From NCBI RefSeq assembly GCF_047607725.1, contig NZ_JBLKSS010000137.1, forward strand, positions 1-16,839: a stretch of 16,839 bases of DNA, in the 5' to 3' direction. The notes under the pieces are model-generated. The model was not told the DNA's origin. It saw only the letters and a program-made list of their open reading frames with translations, and did no database searches. Shown piece after piece: positions 1 through 8,080 of this stretch (position 1 is its first letter; every line of letters begins with the position of its first letter). Made by a program: the position numbers and the translations under genes. Source of the stretch: JBLKSS01 sp047607725 (GTDB taxonomy: Bacteria > Pseudomonadota > Gammaproteobacteria > Enterobacterales > Enterobacteriaceae).

Positions 1-149
1 AAGTCCAGCGGGAAATTGGGACGACGTCTTGAGGGTTTTGGTGGGGTTTGTTTCATGAATTGCGCCCATTAAAAAAATAATGGACATCATCTTCAATAAC
101 TTGATGGGGAATTAACAGACGGCGCTGGGCGTACGCTTACGAAAAAAGC

Positions 150-1326
150 ATGTCATTATTCCGCAGAGGTAACGTCTGGTACGGCAACTACAAGACGCCG
201 GGCGGCAAGCGCATTAAAGAATCTCTTGGAACAACGGACAGAAAACAAGCTCAGGAGTTCCACGACCGTCGAAAAGCTGAACTATGGCGGATAGATAAAT
301 TGGGTGACTTTCCCGAGGTTAGTTTTGATGAGGCTTGTCTGCGCTAGCTTGAAGAGAAATCACATAAAAAGTCCCTTGATGCTGACAAGGGACGTATTGG
401 ATTCTGGCTCATGCATTTTGAAGGTGTTTTGCTTAAAAACATCACGGAGGCGAAAATTTACTCAGCCGTGAGTAAGATGACAAACAGAAAATCTGAAGCA
501 CGCTGGCATCAGAAAGCGGCAGCCATGAGTAAAAAAGGGATTGACATTGGTAATTATACGCCAGAGCCAGTTTCTACTTCAACAAAAGCCAAGCACCTTG
601 CATTGATGAAATCAATCATGCGGGCCGCTGAACGTGAATGGAAGTGGAAGTGGAAGTGGATAGAAAAATTACCTGTTATCAAAGTTCCACAAGAGAGAAA
701 TAAGCGGGTATGGTGGCTCGAACCCGCAGAAGCTCAAAGGCTAATTGAAGAATGTCCCGAACCTCTGAAGTCTATCGTAGAATTCGCATTATCAACAGAT
801 CTTCGCAGTTCTAACATTGTCAACCTAAAGTGGCAGCAGATAGATATGCAGCGCAAAGTCGCTTGGGTGCATCCGGAAGAGAGTAAGTCAGGGCGAGCTA
901 TCGGAGTTGCGTTGAATGATATGGCGTGTGCAGTACTGAGACGACAAATAGGACATCATCATAATTTGGTGTTCGTTCATACGACAGCAGTTAAAAGAAA
1001 TGATGGCACGACTACAACATCAGTACGGAAAATGCGTGTTGATTCAAATACGACTTGGAGAGCGGCGCTGGGACGTGCAGGAATCGAAGACTTCCGGTTT
1101 CATGATCTGCGTCACACATGGGCAAGTTGGTTAGTTCAGTCAGGGGTGCCCCTGTCTTGCATTGCAGGAAATGGGAGGCTGGGAAAGTATAGAAATGGTA
1201 CAGCGGTATGCGCACCTAGCCCCGAACCATCTTACAGTGCATGCACGGCAAATTGATGCGATTTTTGGCAGTCGCGTCCCAAATCCGTTCCACTGTGAAA
1301 AAGTGTCCCTTAAAAANATCACTTAA
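150..1326 (+). pseudogene. Phage tyrosine recombinase (integrase), decayed
   Basis: This is a site-specific tyrosine integrase of the lambdoid type, which would catalyse prophage integration and excision. Reading through an in-frame TAG at 345-347 (probably a former TGG Trp, giving LRWLEEK) joins the N-terminal arm-binding part (starts MSLFRRGNVWYG) to the core and catalytic domains in the same frame. Catalytic landmarks are visible: the first Arg region LSTDLRSSN, the box HDLRHTWASW (about 1100-1130), and the Tyr motif VQRYAHLAP. The Tyr motif is reached only after a +1 shift around 1157-1158 (an extra T). The shifted frame ends at TAA 1324-1326, giving an original length near 392 residues, normal for the family. 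A (TGGAAG)3 hexamer expansion near 640-660 adds repeated Lys-Trp pairs. There is one ambiguous base at 1317. The gene points at the 3' end of tRNA-Arg, as expected for an argU-integrating phage. The stop and frameshift make function very unlikely. Confidence 0.9.
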
Positions 1327-1341
1327 CCCATTGATTTTAAA

Positions 1342-1418
1342 TGGTACGCCCTACTGGATTCGAACCAGTGACCTACGGCTTAGAAGGCCGTTGCTCTATC
1401 CAACTGAGCTAAGGGCGC
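1342..1418 (-). tRNA. argU: tRNA-Arg(UCU)
   Basis: This is a 77-nt cloverleaf on the minus strand. It has a 5' GCGCCCT acceptor strand, a D-arm with AGCTCAGTTGGATAGAGC, and anticodon stem ACGGC/GCCGT around the loop CTTCTAA (anticodon UCU, reading AGA). The T-arm is ACTGG-TTCGAAT-CCAGT, and CCA is encoded at 1344-1342. Its identity matches enterobacterial argU, which lies beside folD in E. coli and is the attachment site of the DLP12 prophage. The 3' side (AGGGCGT) gives a G1-U72 wobble at the acceptor terminus. The 3' end faces the decayed integrase 16 bp away, so this part of the gene was probably supplied by the integrated phage. Confidence 0.97.
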
Positions 1419-1451
1419 ACAACGGAAACCGCGGCGGTGAATGCGGTTTGG

Positions 1452-1479
1452 ATTATACGGAGGTAAGCGTTTGAGTCAA
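1452..1479 (-). promoter_or_regulatory. Strong sigma-70 promoter of the tRNA-Arg gene
   Basis: On the minus strand TTGACT (1479-1474) is followed after 16 bp by a perfect TATAAT (1457-1452). A GC-rich discriminator comes next, and the mature tRNA 5' end is at 1418. This arrangement fits a highly expressed stable-RNA promoter; the transcription start would be near 1445. Confidence 0.8.
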
Positions 1480-1601
1480 TGGCTTTTCTGTCCATTGTTC
1501 TGCCGGTAAAAGGTCAGGATGCATTCTGTGCCTGACAGCGGGGCGCGCTTCTGCCAAAATAGCGCCCTCAGCCTGATTACAATGACGGATTTCCGATTCA
1601 G

Positions 1602-2474
1602 ATGGTAGCGAAAATAATTGATGGTAAGGCCGTTGCCCAGCAGGTCAGAAGTGAAGTGGCCGCGCGGGTGCAGGAACGCCTCAAGGCGGACAAGCGCGCG
1701 CCGGGACTGGCGGTAGTGCTGGTCGGCGGCGATCCCGCCTCGCAAATTTATGTTGCCAGCAAGCGCAAAGCCTGTGAAGACGTCGGTTTTATCTCCCTTT
1801 CCTATGATCTGCCGAGCACGGTCACGGAGGCGGAATTGCTGGCGCTAATTGATCGGCTGAATGCCGACCGCTGCGTGGACGGCATTTTGGTGCAACTGCC
1901 GCTGCCGGCGGGGATTGATAATATCAGCGTGCTGGAGCGTATCGCGCCGGATAAAGATGTCGACGGTTTCCATCCCTATAATGTCGGCCGTCTGTGCCAA
2001 CGCGCGCCGCTGCTGCGACCCTGTACCCCGCGCGGCATTGTGACGTTGCTGGAGCGCTATCGCATCGATACCTTTGGCCTCAACGCTGTTGTGGTTGGCG
2101 CGTCCAACATTGTCGGCCGGCCCATGAGTCTCGAACTGTTGCTGGCGGGCTGTACGGTGACCGTCACCCACCGTTTCACGCGTGATTTACGGTGTCATAT
2201 CGAAAATGCCGATCTACTGGTAGTGGCGGTGGGCAAAACAGGCTTTATTCCCGGCGAGTGGATCAAACCCGGTGCGGTGGTCATGGATGTCGGGATTAAT
2301 CGTCTGGATAGCGGCAAAGTGGTCGGCGACGTGGATTATGCCGGCGCCGCCGAGCGCGCCGCCTACATTACGCCGGTGCCCGGCGGCGTGGGCCCGATGA
2401 CGGTGGCAACACTGATTCAGAATACCTTGCAGGCCTGCGAGGATTATCACGATACGTCAGCACCGGAGGCCTAA
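1602..2474 (+). CDS. folD: Bifunctional methylenetetrahydrofolate dehydrogenase / cyclohydrolase FolD
   Basis: This cytosolic enzyme interconverts 5,10-methylene-THF, 5,10-methenyl-THF (NADP-dependent) and 10-formyl-THF, supplying one-carbon units for purines and formyl-methionine. The 290-residue product is the usual length (E. coli 288) and near-identical in pattern to enterobacterial FolD. Visible signatures are YVASKRKA with Tyr50, Lys54 and the catalytic Lys56, GILVQLPLP with Gln98, Asp121 in KDVDGFHP, the Rossmann segment VVGASNIVGRPMS (about 164-176), and the C-terminal PGGVGPMT at 260-267. The start at 1602 gives MVAKIIDGK, matching the family N-terminus, although no strong Shine-Dalgarno is seen. 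ybcJ follows 2 bp after the stop, so the two are probably cotranscribed. It appears intact. Confidence 0.98.
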   Translation: MVAKIIDGKAVAQQVRSEVAARVQERLKADKRAPGLAVVLVGGDPASQIYVASKRKACEDVGFISLSYDLPSTVTEAELLALIDRLNADRCVDGILVQLPLPAGIDNISVLERIAPDKDVDGFHPYNVGRLCQRAPLLRPCTPRGIVTLLERYRIDTFGLNAVVVGASNIVGRPMSLELLLAGCTVTVTHRFTRDLRCHIENADLLVVAVGKTGFIPGEWIKPGAVVMDVGINRLDSGKVVGDVDYAGAAERAAYITPVPGGVGPMTVATLIQNTLQACEDYHDTSAPEA

Positions 2475-2476
2475 CC

Positions 2477-2689
2477 ATGACAACTTTTTCTCTTGAAGGG
2501 CACCCCCATATCGCGTTATGCGATCTTTTGAAAATTTCGGGCTGGTGCGATAGCGGCGCGGCGGCCAAGTTGGTCATTGATGAGGGGCGGGTCACGGTAA
2601 ACGGCGAGGTGGAAAGCCGCCGGCGCTGTAAGATTACCGCCGGGCAGCGCGTCGCCTTCGCCGGGCAGCAGGTGACGATCGCGGAATAA
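2477..2689 (+). CDS. ybcJ: S4-like RNA-binding protein YbcJ
   Basis: This is a small 70-residue protein of the YbcJ family, a compact S4-like alpha-L RNA-binding fold thought to bind structured RNA; its exact role is not known. The family pattern is clear: an N-terminal FSLEGHPHIALCDLLK helix, then the S4 core with GxxDSGAAAKLVIDEGRV, VNGEVE and RRRCKI, followed by the AGQRVAFAGQQV strand. It begins 2 bp after the folD stop, with the purine-rich end of folD (CCGGAGG, about 2463-2469) as its ribosome-binding site, so the two are likely translationally linked as in E. coli. Length and motifs look intact. Confidence 0.95.
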   Translation: MTTFSLEGHPHIALCDLLKISGWCDSGAAAKLVIDEGRVTVNGEVESRRRCKITAGQRVAFAGQQVTIAE

Positions 2690-2778
2690 GCCACGGGCGA
2701 AGCGATATTGCCGGCCCCCACTGTCCCGCTATGGGACCGGCGCGTGCCGCCGAGGAGGGCCAGCGCCGGCCTATGCCC

Positions 2779-4164
2779 TTAACCGCGGCGCCAGGTCGTC
2801 CCCTGGGGGCCGTCTTCCAGCACGATGCCCAGCGCGGTAAGTTTATCCCGGGCTTCATCCGCCAGTGCCCACTGCCGGGCTTTGCGCGTGTCGTTGCGCT
2901 GCTGAATTAACGCGGCTATCTTGGCATTCTCATCCACGTCGCCGCCGGCGCCCTGCTGCAGGAAGGCGGCGGGATCCTGCTCAAGCAGCCCCAGCACACC
3001 GGCCAGCTGGCGTAACGTCGCCGCCATACCCTGCGCCGCCGCCGGCTGCTCGCTTTTCAGGCGGTTCACCTCACGGGCGATGTCGAACAGGACAGAATAG
3101 GCTTCCGGGGTATTGAAATCGTCATCCATCACCGCGGTAAACTGCGCCCCAAAGTTTTCACCGCCGGCGGGAGCGGCTGCCGCATCGGTGCCGCGCAGGG
3201 CGGTATACAGGCGCTCAAGCGCGGCTCGCGCCTGTTTGAGATTTTCTTCGCTGTAATTAAGCTGGCTGCGGTAATGGCTGGACATCAGAAAATAGCGCAT
3301 CGTTTCGGCGTCGTAATAGCGCAGGACGTCACGCACGGTAAAAAAGTTGCCCAAGGATTTGGACATCTTCTCTCGATCGACCATCACCATCCCGGCGTGC
3401 ATCCACACATTAACATAGGGGCCGTCGTGGGCGCAGGTGGACTGCGCGATTTCATTTTCATGATGCGGGAAAATCAGGTCCGAACCGCCGCCGTGGATGT
3501 CGAAATGATGGCCAAGCTGCCGGCTGTTCATGGCCGAACACTCAATGTGCCAGCCGGGCCGGCCGTCGCCCCATGGCGATGGCCAACTCGGCTCGCCGGG
3601 CTTCGACATTTTCCACAGCACAAAATCCATGGGGTTGCGTTTTACTTCGGCGACTTCGACGCGAGCGCCGGCCTGAAGCTGCGCCAGATCCTGGCGGGAC
3701 AACAGGCCATAATCGCTGTCGCTGTCCACGGCGAACATCACATCACCGTTCGTGGCTACATAGGCATGCTCTCTGGCGAGAAGCTGCCCCACCAGTTCAA
3801 TAATCGCGTCCATATAGTGCGTGGCGCGCGGTTCATGGTCGGGACGCAAGATATTCAGCTTGTCGAAATCAAGGTGCATCTCCCGGATCATGCGATCGGT
3901 AAGCTGATGAAAGGGCTCGCCGTTTTCCGCGGCGCGGCGGATAATTTTGTCTTCAATATCGGTGATATTGCGGACATAATTGACCTCAAAGCCGCGATAG
4001 CGCAGATAGCGGGTAACGACGTCAAAGGCGACGAAAGTGCGCCCATGGCCGATGTGGCATAGGTCATACACGGTGATGCCGCACACATACATACCGACTT
4101 TACCGGCATGGATAGGTTTAAATTCCTCTTTTTGGCGTGTCAGGGTGTTAAAAATATTTAGCAT
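2779..4164 (-). CDS. cysS: Cysteinyl-tRNA synthetase CysS
   Basis: This class I aminoacyl-tRNA synthetase charges tRNA-Cys in the cytosol and is essential. The product is 461 residues, exactly the E. coli length. The HIGH signature is at 37-40 and KMSKS at 266-270. The zinc ligands that select cysteine are all present: Cys28, Cys209, His234 and Glu238 (in FPHHENE). The WHIECSAM and GGGSDLIFPHHENE blocks are typical. The C-terminal anticodon-binding region ends with the conserved EDGPQGTTWRRG. It is transcribed convergently with ybcJ, 89 bp away, and divergently from ppiB across a 265-bp spacer, which is the E. coli arrangement. There are no breaks, so it is likely functional. Confidence 0.98.
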   Translation of the reverse strand: MLNIFNTLTRQKEEFKPIHAGKVGMYVCGITVYDLCHIGHGRTFVAFDVVTRYLRYRGFEVNYVRNITDIEDKIIRRAAENGEPFHQLTDRMIREMHLDFDKLNILRPDHEPRATHYMDAIIELVGQLLAREHAYVATNGDVMFAVDSDSDYGLLSRQDLAQLQAGARVEVAEVKRNPMDFVLWKMSKPGEPSWPSPWGDGRPGWHIECSAMNSRQLGHHFDIHGGGSDLIFPHHENEIAQSTCAHDGPYVNVWMHAGMVMVDREKMSKSLGNFFTVRDVLRYYDAETMRYFLMSSHYRSQLNYSEENLKQARAALERLYTALRGTDAAAAPAGGENFGAQFTAVMDDDFNTPEAYSVLFDIAREVNRLKSEQPAAAQGMAATLRQLAGVLGLLEQDPAAFLQQGAGGDVDENAKIAALIQQRNDTRKARQWALADEARDKLTALGIVLEDGPQGTTWRRG

Positions 4165-4341
4165 CGAAAATCATTCCATGTGTCTGCGGATTACGCGTGT
4201 AGAGCGCCCAGCGGTAAAGGTCAATAAACCTAACGGGGTATTGAACCCTGAAGCCGTAGCTATTACAAGGGTATGCCCCGGAATTCCCCGCGCTTGACGC
4301 GGCGCTGTCATCCAGCGCACGGAGGGAAACGGGGGTCGATG

Positions 4342-4370
4342 CTGACTCTATGCCAGAGTTATGCTATAAA
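4342..4370 (+). promoter_or_regulatory. Probable sigma-70 promoter of ppiB-lpxH
   Basis: CTGACT (4342-4347) is followed after 17 bp by TATAAA (4365-4370), with a TG one base before the -10 (extended -10). It lies about 60 bp upstream of the ppiB ATG in the cysS-ppiB divergent spacer. It rests on motif matching only. Confidence 0.5.
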
Positions 4371-4429
4371 ACCCCTCTGCCCGTACACTTTGTATGAATG
4401 CAATTCATCAGACTTTCAGGACATTAAAT

Positions 4430-4925
4430 ATGGTTACTTTACATACCATATCACGGCGATATCGTTATCAAAACCTTTGCGGAAAAAGCGCCGTTAACCG
4501 TTGAGAATTTCCTCAATTATTGCCGCAGCGGGTTTTATGACAATACCATTTTCCATCGCGTGATTAATGGTTTCATGATCCAGGGCGGCGGCTTTGTCCC
4601 CGGCATGGAACAAAAGGCGACCCAGACGCCGGTGAAAAACGAAGCCAATAGTGGTCTGAAAAACAATCGCGGTACGCTGGCGATGGCCCGTACCAACGAT
4701 CCCCATTCCGCCACCGCGCAATTTTTTATCAACGTGGTGGATAATTACTTCCTGAATTTCCGCTCTGAACGTCCCGACGGCTGGGGATATTGTGTCTTCG
4801 CCGAAGTGACCGATGGTCTGGACATGGTGGATAAAATCAAAGGCGTCGCTACCGGCCGCAGCGGGATGCACCAGGACGTACCAAAAGATGACGTCATCAT
4901 TACCCATGTGACGGTCGCGGAGTAA
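4430..4925 (+). pseudogene. ppiB: Cytoplasmic peptidyl-prolyl isomerase PpiB, frameshifted at codon 7
   Basis: This is a cyclophilin-type proline cis-trans isomerase acting in cytosolic protein folding (E. coli PpiB, 164 residues). The ATG at 4430 begins MVTLHT, as in E. coli MVTFHT. An extra base in ATAT (4448-4451) then throws the frame; removing one base restores HGDIVIKTFAEKAP and so on to the stop at 4923-4925. The restored protein contains FHRVINGFMIQGGG, AMARTNDPHSATAQFFINV and WGYCVFAEVTDGLDMVDKIKG, all diagnostic of cyclophilins. The only restart in the good frame is the GTG at 4560 (or ATG at 4575), which drops the first beta strands and the catalytic Arg of FHR, so a restart product should be inactive. 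It is probably a young pseudogene; a sequencing error at the shift is the alternative, as the rest of the frame is pristine. lpxH follows 10 bp downstream. Confidence 0.85.
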
Positions 4926-4935
4926 CCCTAGCCGC

Positions 4936-5655
4936 ATGTCAACGCTGTTCGTCGCGGATATTCATCTTTGCGCACAAGAGCCGGCGATTACCGCCGGTTT
5001 TCTGCATTTTTTACGTACCCGCGCCATCGCCGCGCAAGCGTTGTATATTCTTGGCGACCTGTTTGAGGTGTGGATAGGCGATGACGATCCCAATCCGCTG
5101 CATCACGAGATCGCCGTCGCGCTACAGGCGCTGGGTCAACGCGGCATTCCCTGCTATTTCATTCACGGTAATCGTGATTTCCTGCTCGGCCAGCGCTACG
5201 CCAGCGCCTGCGGTATGACGCTACTGCCCGCACAGCAGGTTATGCAGCTTGACGGGCTTCGGGTCGTGATATTGCATGGCGACACGCTGTGTACCGACGA
5301 TAGCGATTATCAGCGTTTCCGCCGCCGGGTGCATCAACGCTGGCTGCAGCGGCTGTTTTTATCGCAGCCGCTGCGGCTGCGGCTGCGCATCGCCGACAGG
5401 ATGCGCGCCAACAGTCTACGCGCCAACGCCGGGAAAACCGCCGATATCATGGACGTTAACGCACAGGCGGTCATGACGGTGCTGGCGCACACCGGCGCGA
5501 CGGTGATGATCCATGGCCATACCCATCGACCGGCGATTCATGTCCTGCCCGGGGAACGCCGTCGCGCGGTGCTTGGCGCCTGGCACCGCCAGGTGTCGGC
5601 CATTGAGGTCACGGCCAAGGGCGTCACGCTGCACGAGTTTCCTTTCGGCGGCTGA
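4936..5655 (+). CDS. lpxH: UDP-2,3-diacylglucosamine diphosphatase LpxH
   Basis: This peripheral membrane metallophosphoesterase hydrolyses UDP-2,3-diacylglucosamine to lipid X and UMP, the fourth step of lipid A synthesis. The 239-residue product matches the E. coli length (240). The dimetal site is complete: Asp8 and His10 in ADIHLC, Asp41 in LGDLFEVWIGDDDPNP, Asn79 in GNRDF, His114 in LHGDTLCTDD, and His195/His197 in GHTH. The insertion lid rich in Arg and Leu (about 127-160) is the typical substrate-binding cap. The ATG at 4936 lies 10 bp after the ppiB stop, as in the conserved ppiB-lpxH operon. Because ppiB is frameshifted just upstream, translational coupling could be altered, but no defect in lpxH itself is seen. 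Confidence 0.97.
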   Translation: MSTLFVADIHLCAQEPAITAGFLHFLRTRAIAAQALYILGDLFEVWIGDDDPNPLHHEIAVALQALGQRGIPCYFIHGNRDFLLGQRYASACGMTLLPAQQVMQLDGLRVVILHGDTLCTDDSDYQRFRRRVHQRWLQRLFLSQPLRLRLRIADRMRANSLRANAGKTADIMDVNAQAVMTVLAHTGATVMIHGHTHRPAIHVLPGERRRAVLGAWHRQVSAIEVTAKGVTLHEFPFGG

Positions 5656-5784
5656 GCGCTGGCGCGCGCCCGGCGTTATCTTTTCGAGCGGCTGGACGCC
5701 CCCATTCCCGCGGGGCCGCCAGGGGCGCGCTCTGCCGTTGGGGTTTCCCGCTCAACCGGGGCGCTAGGCCACGTCTGCGCACGG

Positions 5785-6206
5785 CTATAGGGTTTCCACC
5801 AGCATAAACTCTTCCACCACCAGCGCCATCTCTTCCGACCAGTGGCCGGCACGTTCAAAAAACGCCCGGTGGGTTCCACGCCAGTAGGCCAGGCTAAGAT
5901 CCCCCTCGCCTTCTTTGGCTGCCATTTCCGCTGTGACGTCGCAAAAATGCAGCAGGCGCAAGGCTGTGGTGCGGATAACCGCCAGCGGGCACTCTCGACC
6001 ATCGAGGATCACGCTGTAGTCGCCAATGCGCGGGGAGGTGGCATCCTGTTGGTAGGCCTGCAGCGAGCAGCATGTGGCGGTTTTTATGCCCCCACCACGA
6101 GTGCGCCCAACTCGTCGGCCATTTGCGGGCTATCGCCGAAGGCCCAATATGACGCGCCCGGGTAGGTTACTGCAAGCGGCGCGCTTTCTTTTGGTATGGT
6201 TTCCAT
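5785..6206 (-). pseudogene. ASCH-domain (PUA-like, YhfF-type) protein, frameshifted
   Basis: The minus strand encodes about 140 residues of an ASCH/PUA-like domain of the YhfF group (COG4405-like), a predicted RNA-binding fold of unknown role. The N-terminal part from ATG 6206 reads METIPKESAPLAV and SYWAFGDSPQMADELGALVVG, then hits TAA at about position 41. A single-base change at a run of five G (about 6085-6090) restores GIKTATCCSLQAYQQD, IGDYSVILDG, RTTALRLL, GEGDLSLAYWRGTHRAFF and FMLVETL to the stop at 5785-5787. Losing one G from a run of six is the simplest explanation. Without repair only a 75-residue C-terminal piece from an internal ATG could be made, lacking the Gly-x-Lys-Thr edge typical of ASCH. 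It sits between lpxH and purE, which are neighbours in E. coli, so it is a lineage-specific insertion in that locus. Confidence 0.75.
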
Positions 6207-6256
6207 CGCGGATATCCCGTTTAGCCCCGCCAGCACCGGTCAGGGCAAGCTACTCA

Positions 6257-6285
6257 GTTAAAGAAACATTTTGGTGCAGTATAAT
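6257..6285 (+). promoter_or_regulatory. Likely purEK promoter
   Basis: A perfect TATAAT lies at 6280-6285. Seventeen bp upstream is the weak -35 GTTAAA (6257-6262). It precedes the PurR box and purE; transcription would start near 6292, leaving a leader of about 150 nt that contains the operator. The call rests on motif and context. Confidence 0.55.
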
Positions 6286-6330
6286 CCGCACAGCGCATTT
6301 TTTCCTTCGCCGCGAACGCCGCCGCCGGCT

Positions 6331-6346
6331 ACGCAACCGTTTTCCT
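6331..6346 (+). promoter_or_regulatory. PurR operator of purEK
   Basis: The 16-mer ACGCAACCGTTTTCCT is an excellent match to the PurR consensus ACGCAAACGTTTNCNT and closely resembles the operator known upstream of E. coli purE. It is downstream of the predicted -10 and about 95 bp before the purE start, so hypoxanthine/guanine-bound PurR would block initiation or elongation. Its conservation suggests purine-responsive control is still selected. Confidence 0.85.
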
Positions 6347-6439
6347 CTATCGGGAGCCATGATATGCTCTACGCCCGGTTAGCCAGGCCGCAGGATCTGT
6401 TAATAACGCCGACATTATGACCACAGGAGCACGACGCGT

Positions 6440-6949
6440 ATGCAATCCAACCTCGCCACGGCAAAGATCGCGATTGTCATGGGTTCCCAAAGTGATTGGA
6501 GCACCCTGCAATTTGCCGCGGAAATTCTCACCGCGCTGAACGTTCCCTTTGAGGCGGAAATTGTTTCAGCCCACCGTACACCTGATAAGTTATTCCGCTT
6601 CGCCGAACAGGCGGCCGACAACGGTTATGCGGTGATTATTGCCGGCGCGGGCGGCGCGGCGCATTTGCCGGGCATGTTGGCGGCCAAGACGCTGGTACCG
6701 GTACTCGGGGTGCCGGTTCAAAGCGCGGCGCTGAGCGGCGTGGACAGTCTCTATTCCATTGTACAAATGCCGCGCGGAATTCCGGTCGGCACATTGCCCA
6801 TCGGCAAAGCCGGCGCCGCCAACGCCGCCCTGCTGGCCGCCCAAATTTTAGCGCTGCATGACGCGGCGCTGACCGATCGTTTGAGCCAGTGGCGCCAACA
6901 GCAAACCGATGAGGTCCTGAGCCATCCCGATCCGAGGGAACAGGCATGA
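6440..6949 (+). CDS. purE: N5-carboxyaminoimidazole ribonucleotide mutase PurE
   Basis: This class I PurE converts N5-CAIR to CAIR in de novo purine synthesis in the cytosol, using the product of PurK. It has 169 residues, the same as E. coli. The phosphate and substrate loops are intact: VMGSQSDW (13-20), SAHRTPDK with catalytic His45, GAGGAAHLPGM (69-79) and PVQSAALSGVDSL. A Shine-Dalgarno AGGAG (about 6424-6428) precedes the ATG at 6440. Its last four bases overlap purK (ATGA), giving translational coupling. Regulation by the PurR box at 6331 is expected. No defects are seen. Confidence 0.98.
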   Translation: MQSNLATAKIAIVMGSQSDWSTLQFAAEILTALNVPFEAEIVSAHRTPDKLFRFAEQAADNGYAVIIAGAGGAAHLPGMLAAKTLVPVLGVPVQSAALSGVDSLYSIVQMPRGIPVGTLPIGKAGAANAALLAAQILALHDAALTDRLSQWRQQQTDEVLSHPDPREQA

Positions 6950-8016
6950 AGCCGGTCTGCGTACTGGGCAACGGCCAGTTGGGTCGTATGCTGCGGCAAG
7001 CCGGCGAGCCGCTGGGTATCGTGGTGTACCCGGTCGGGCTGGACGCCGAGCCCGAATCAGTTCCTTTCGGCCAAAGCGTGATCACCGCCGAAATCGAACG
7101 CTGGCCGGAAACCGCCCTCACCCACGAACTGGCGCGTCATCCCGACTTCGTTAATCGTGATATTTTTCCCAGGCTGGCCGATCGGCTTACGCAAAAGCAG
7201 CTGCTGGACCAGTTGCGTCTGGCGCCCGCCCCCTGGGCGCCGCTGGCGGGTGCCGCTCAATGGCCGGAGGTGTTCGTTTCCTTCGGCAATTTGGCCATCG
7301 TGAAACGCCGGGTGGGCGGCTATGACGGTCGTGGCCAATGGCGGCTCCATCCGGGCGAAGAGTCCACGCTACCGCAGGATTGCTACGGCAGTTGCATCGT
7401 CGAGCAGGGCATCGCCTTCGACGGGGAAGTGTCGCTGGTAGGCGCCCGGTCCACCGATGGCGCTCAGGTCTTTTATCCGCTGACCCATAATTTCCATCAG
7501 GAAGGTATTCTGCGCGCCAGCGTCGCCTTTCCCTCCCCGGATAGCGGCCTGCAACAGCGGGCGGAAAATATGCTCGGCACTATCCTGCATGAGCTGGACT
7601 ATGTCGGCGTGATGGCGATGGAGTGCTTTATTGTCGGCGATCGACTGCTTATCAATGAACTGGCGCCGCGGGTGCATAACAGCGGCCATTGGACGCAAAA
7701 TGCCGCCTCCATTAGTCAATTTGAACTGCATTTACGCGCTATTCTGGCGCTGCCGCTACCGGTACCGGTCGTCAGCACGCCCGCGGCCATGGTGAATATT
7801 ATAGGCAGCGACGTTAATACGGATTGGCTGGCGGACTCACTAGTGCATTTGCACTGGTACGAAAAAGAGGTGCGCGCGGGGCGCAAGGTTGGACATCTGA
7901 ACCTTACCCATCCTGATAGCGCGGCACTCAGCCGCAGCCTGCAGCGGTTGGCAACGCTACTGCCGGCGGAATACCAAAATGGGATCGACTGGGCAACGCA
8001 GAAACTGGCCGGTTGA
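6946..8016 (+). CDS. purK: N5-carboxyaminoimidazole ribonucleotide synthetase PurK
   Basis: This ATP-grasp enzyme makes N5-CAIR from AIR, ATP and bicarbonate, the step before PurE. It has 356 residues (E. coli 355). Features in order are the N-terminal nucleotide-binding GNGQLGRM (8-15), the ATP-grasp entry with Lys120 followed by RRVGGYDGRG (121-130), the EQGIAFDGEVSLV strand (about 153-165), and the metal/ATP block NELAPRVHNSGHWT (237-250) followed by NAASISQFELHLRA. The start overlaps purE by 4 bp. Mobile-element sequence begins 64 bp past the stop, so the insertion spared the operon. The reading frame is complete and probably functional. Confidence 0.97.
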   Translation: MKPVCVLGNGQLGRMLRQAGEPLGIVVYPVGLDAEPESVPFGQSVITAEIERWPETALTHELARHPDFVNRDIFPRLADRLTQKQLLDQLRLAPAPWAPLAGAAQWPEVFVSFGNLAIVKRRVGGYDGRGQWRLHPGEESTLPQDCYGSCIVEQGIAFDGEVSLVGARSTDGAQVFYPLTHNFHQEGILRASVAFPSPDSGLQQRAENMLGTILHELDYVGVMAMECFIVGDRLLINELAPRVHNSGHWTQNAASISQFELHLRAILALPLPVPVVSTPAAMVNIIGSDVNTDWLADSLVHLHWYEKEVRAGRKVGHLNLTHPDSAALSRSLQRLATLLPAEYQNGIDWATQKLAG

Positions 8017-8080
8017 GTCTTGAGTCAGGGCGCGGCGGCTCGCATTGTCCCCAAGATTGAGAACGAATCGCCCTCTGCAA

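Noticed and set aside
640..663. (TGGAAG)3 hexamer as a regulatory or CRISPR-like repeat
   Set aside because: It is an in-frame short expansion within the integrase pseudogene, with no spacers or further copies.
1241..1474. 77-codon plus-strand frame over the tRNA region
   Set aside because: It runs through the antisense of tRNA-Arg and contains the ambiguous base; it is a chance frame.
3274..4062. 262-codon plus-strand open frame antisense to cysS
   Set aside because: It lies wholly inside the intact cysS gene on the other strand and has no family resemblance; it is a GC-driven shadow frame.
5676..6002. 108-codon minus-strand frame overlapping the ASCH gene
   Set aside because: It is out of register with the ASCH motifs and has no family match.
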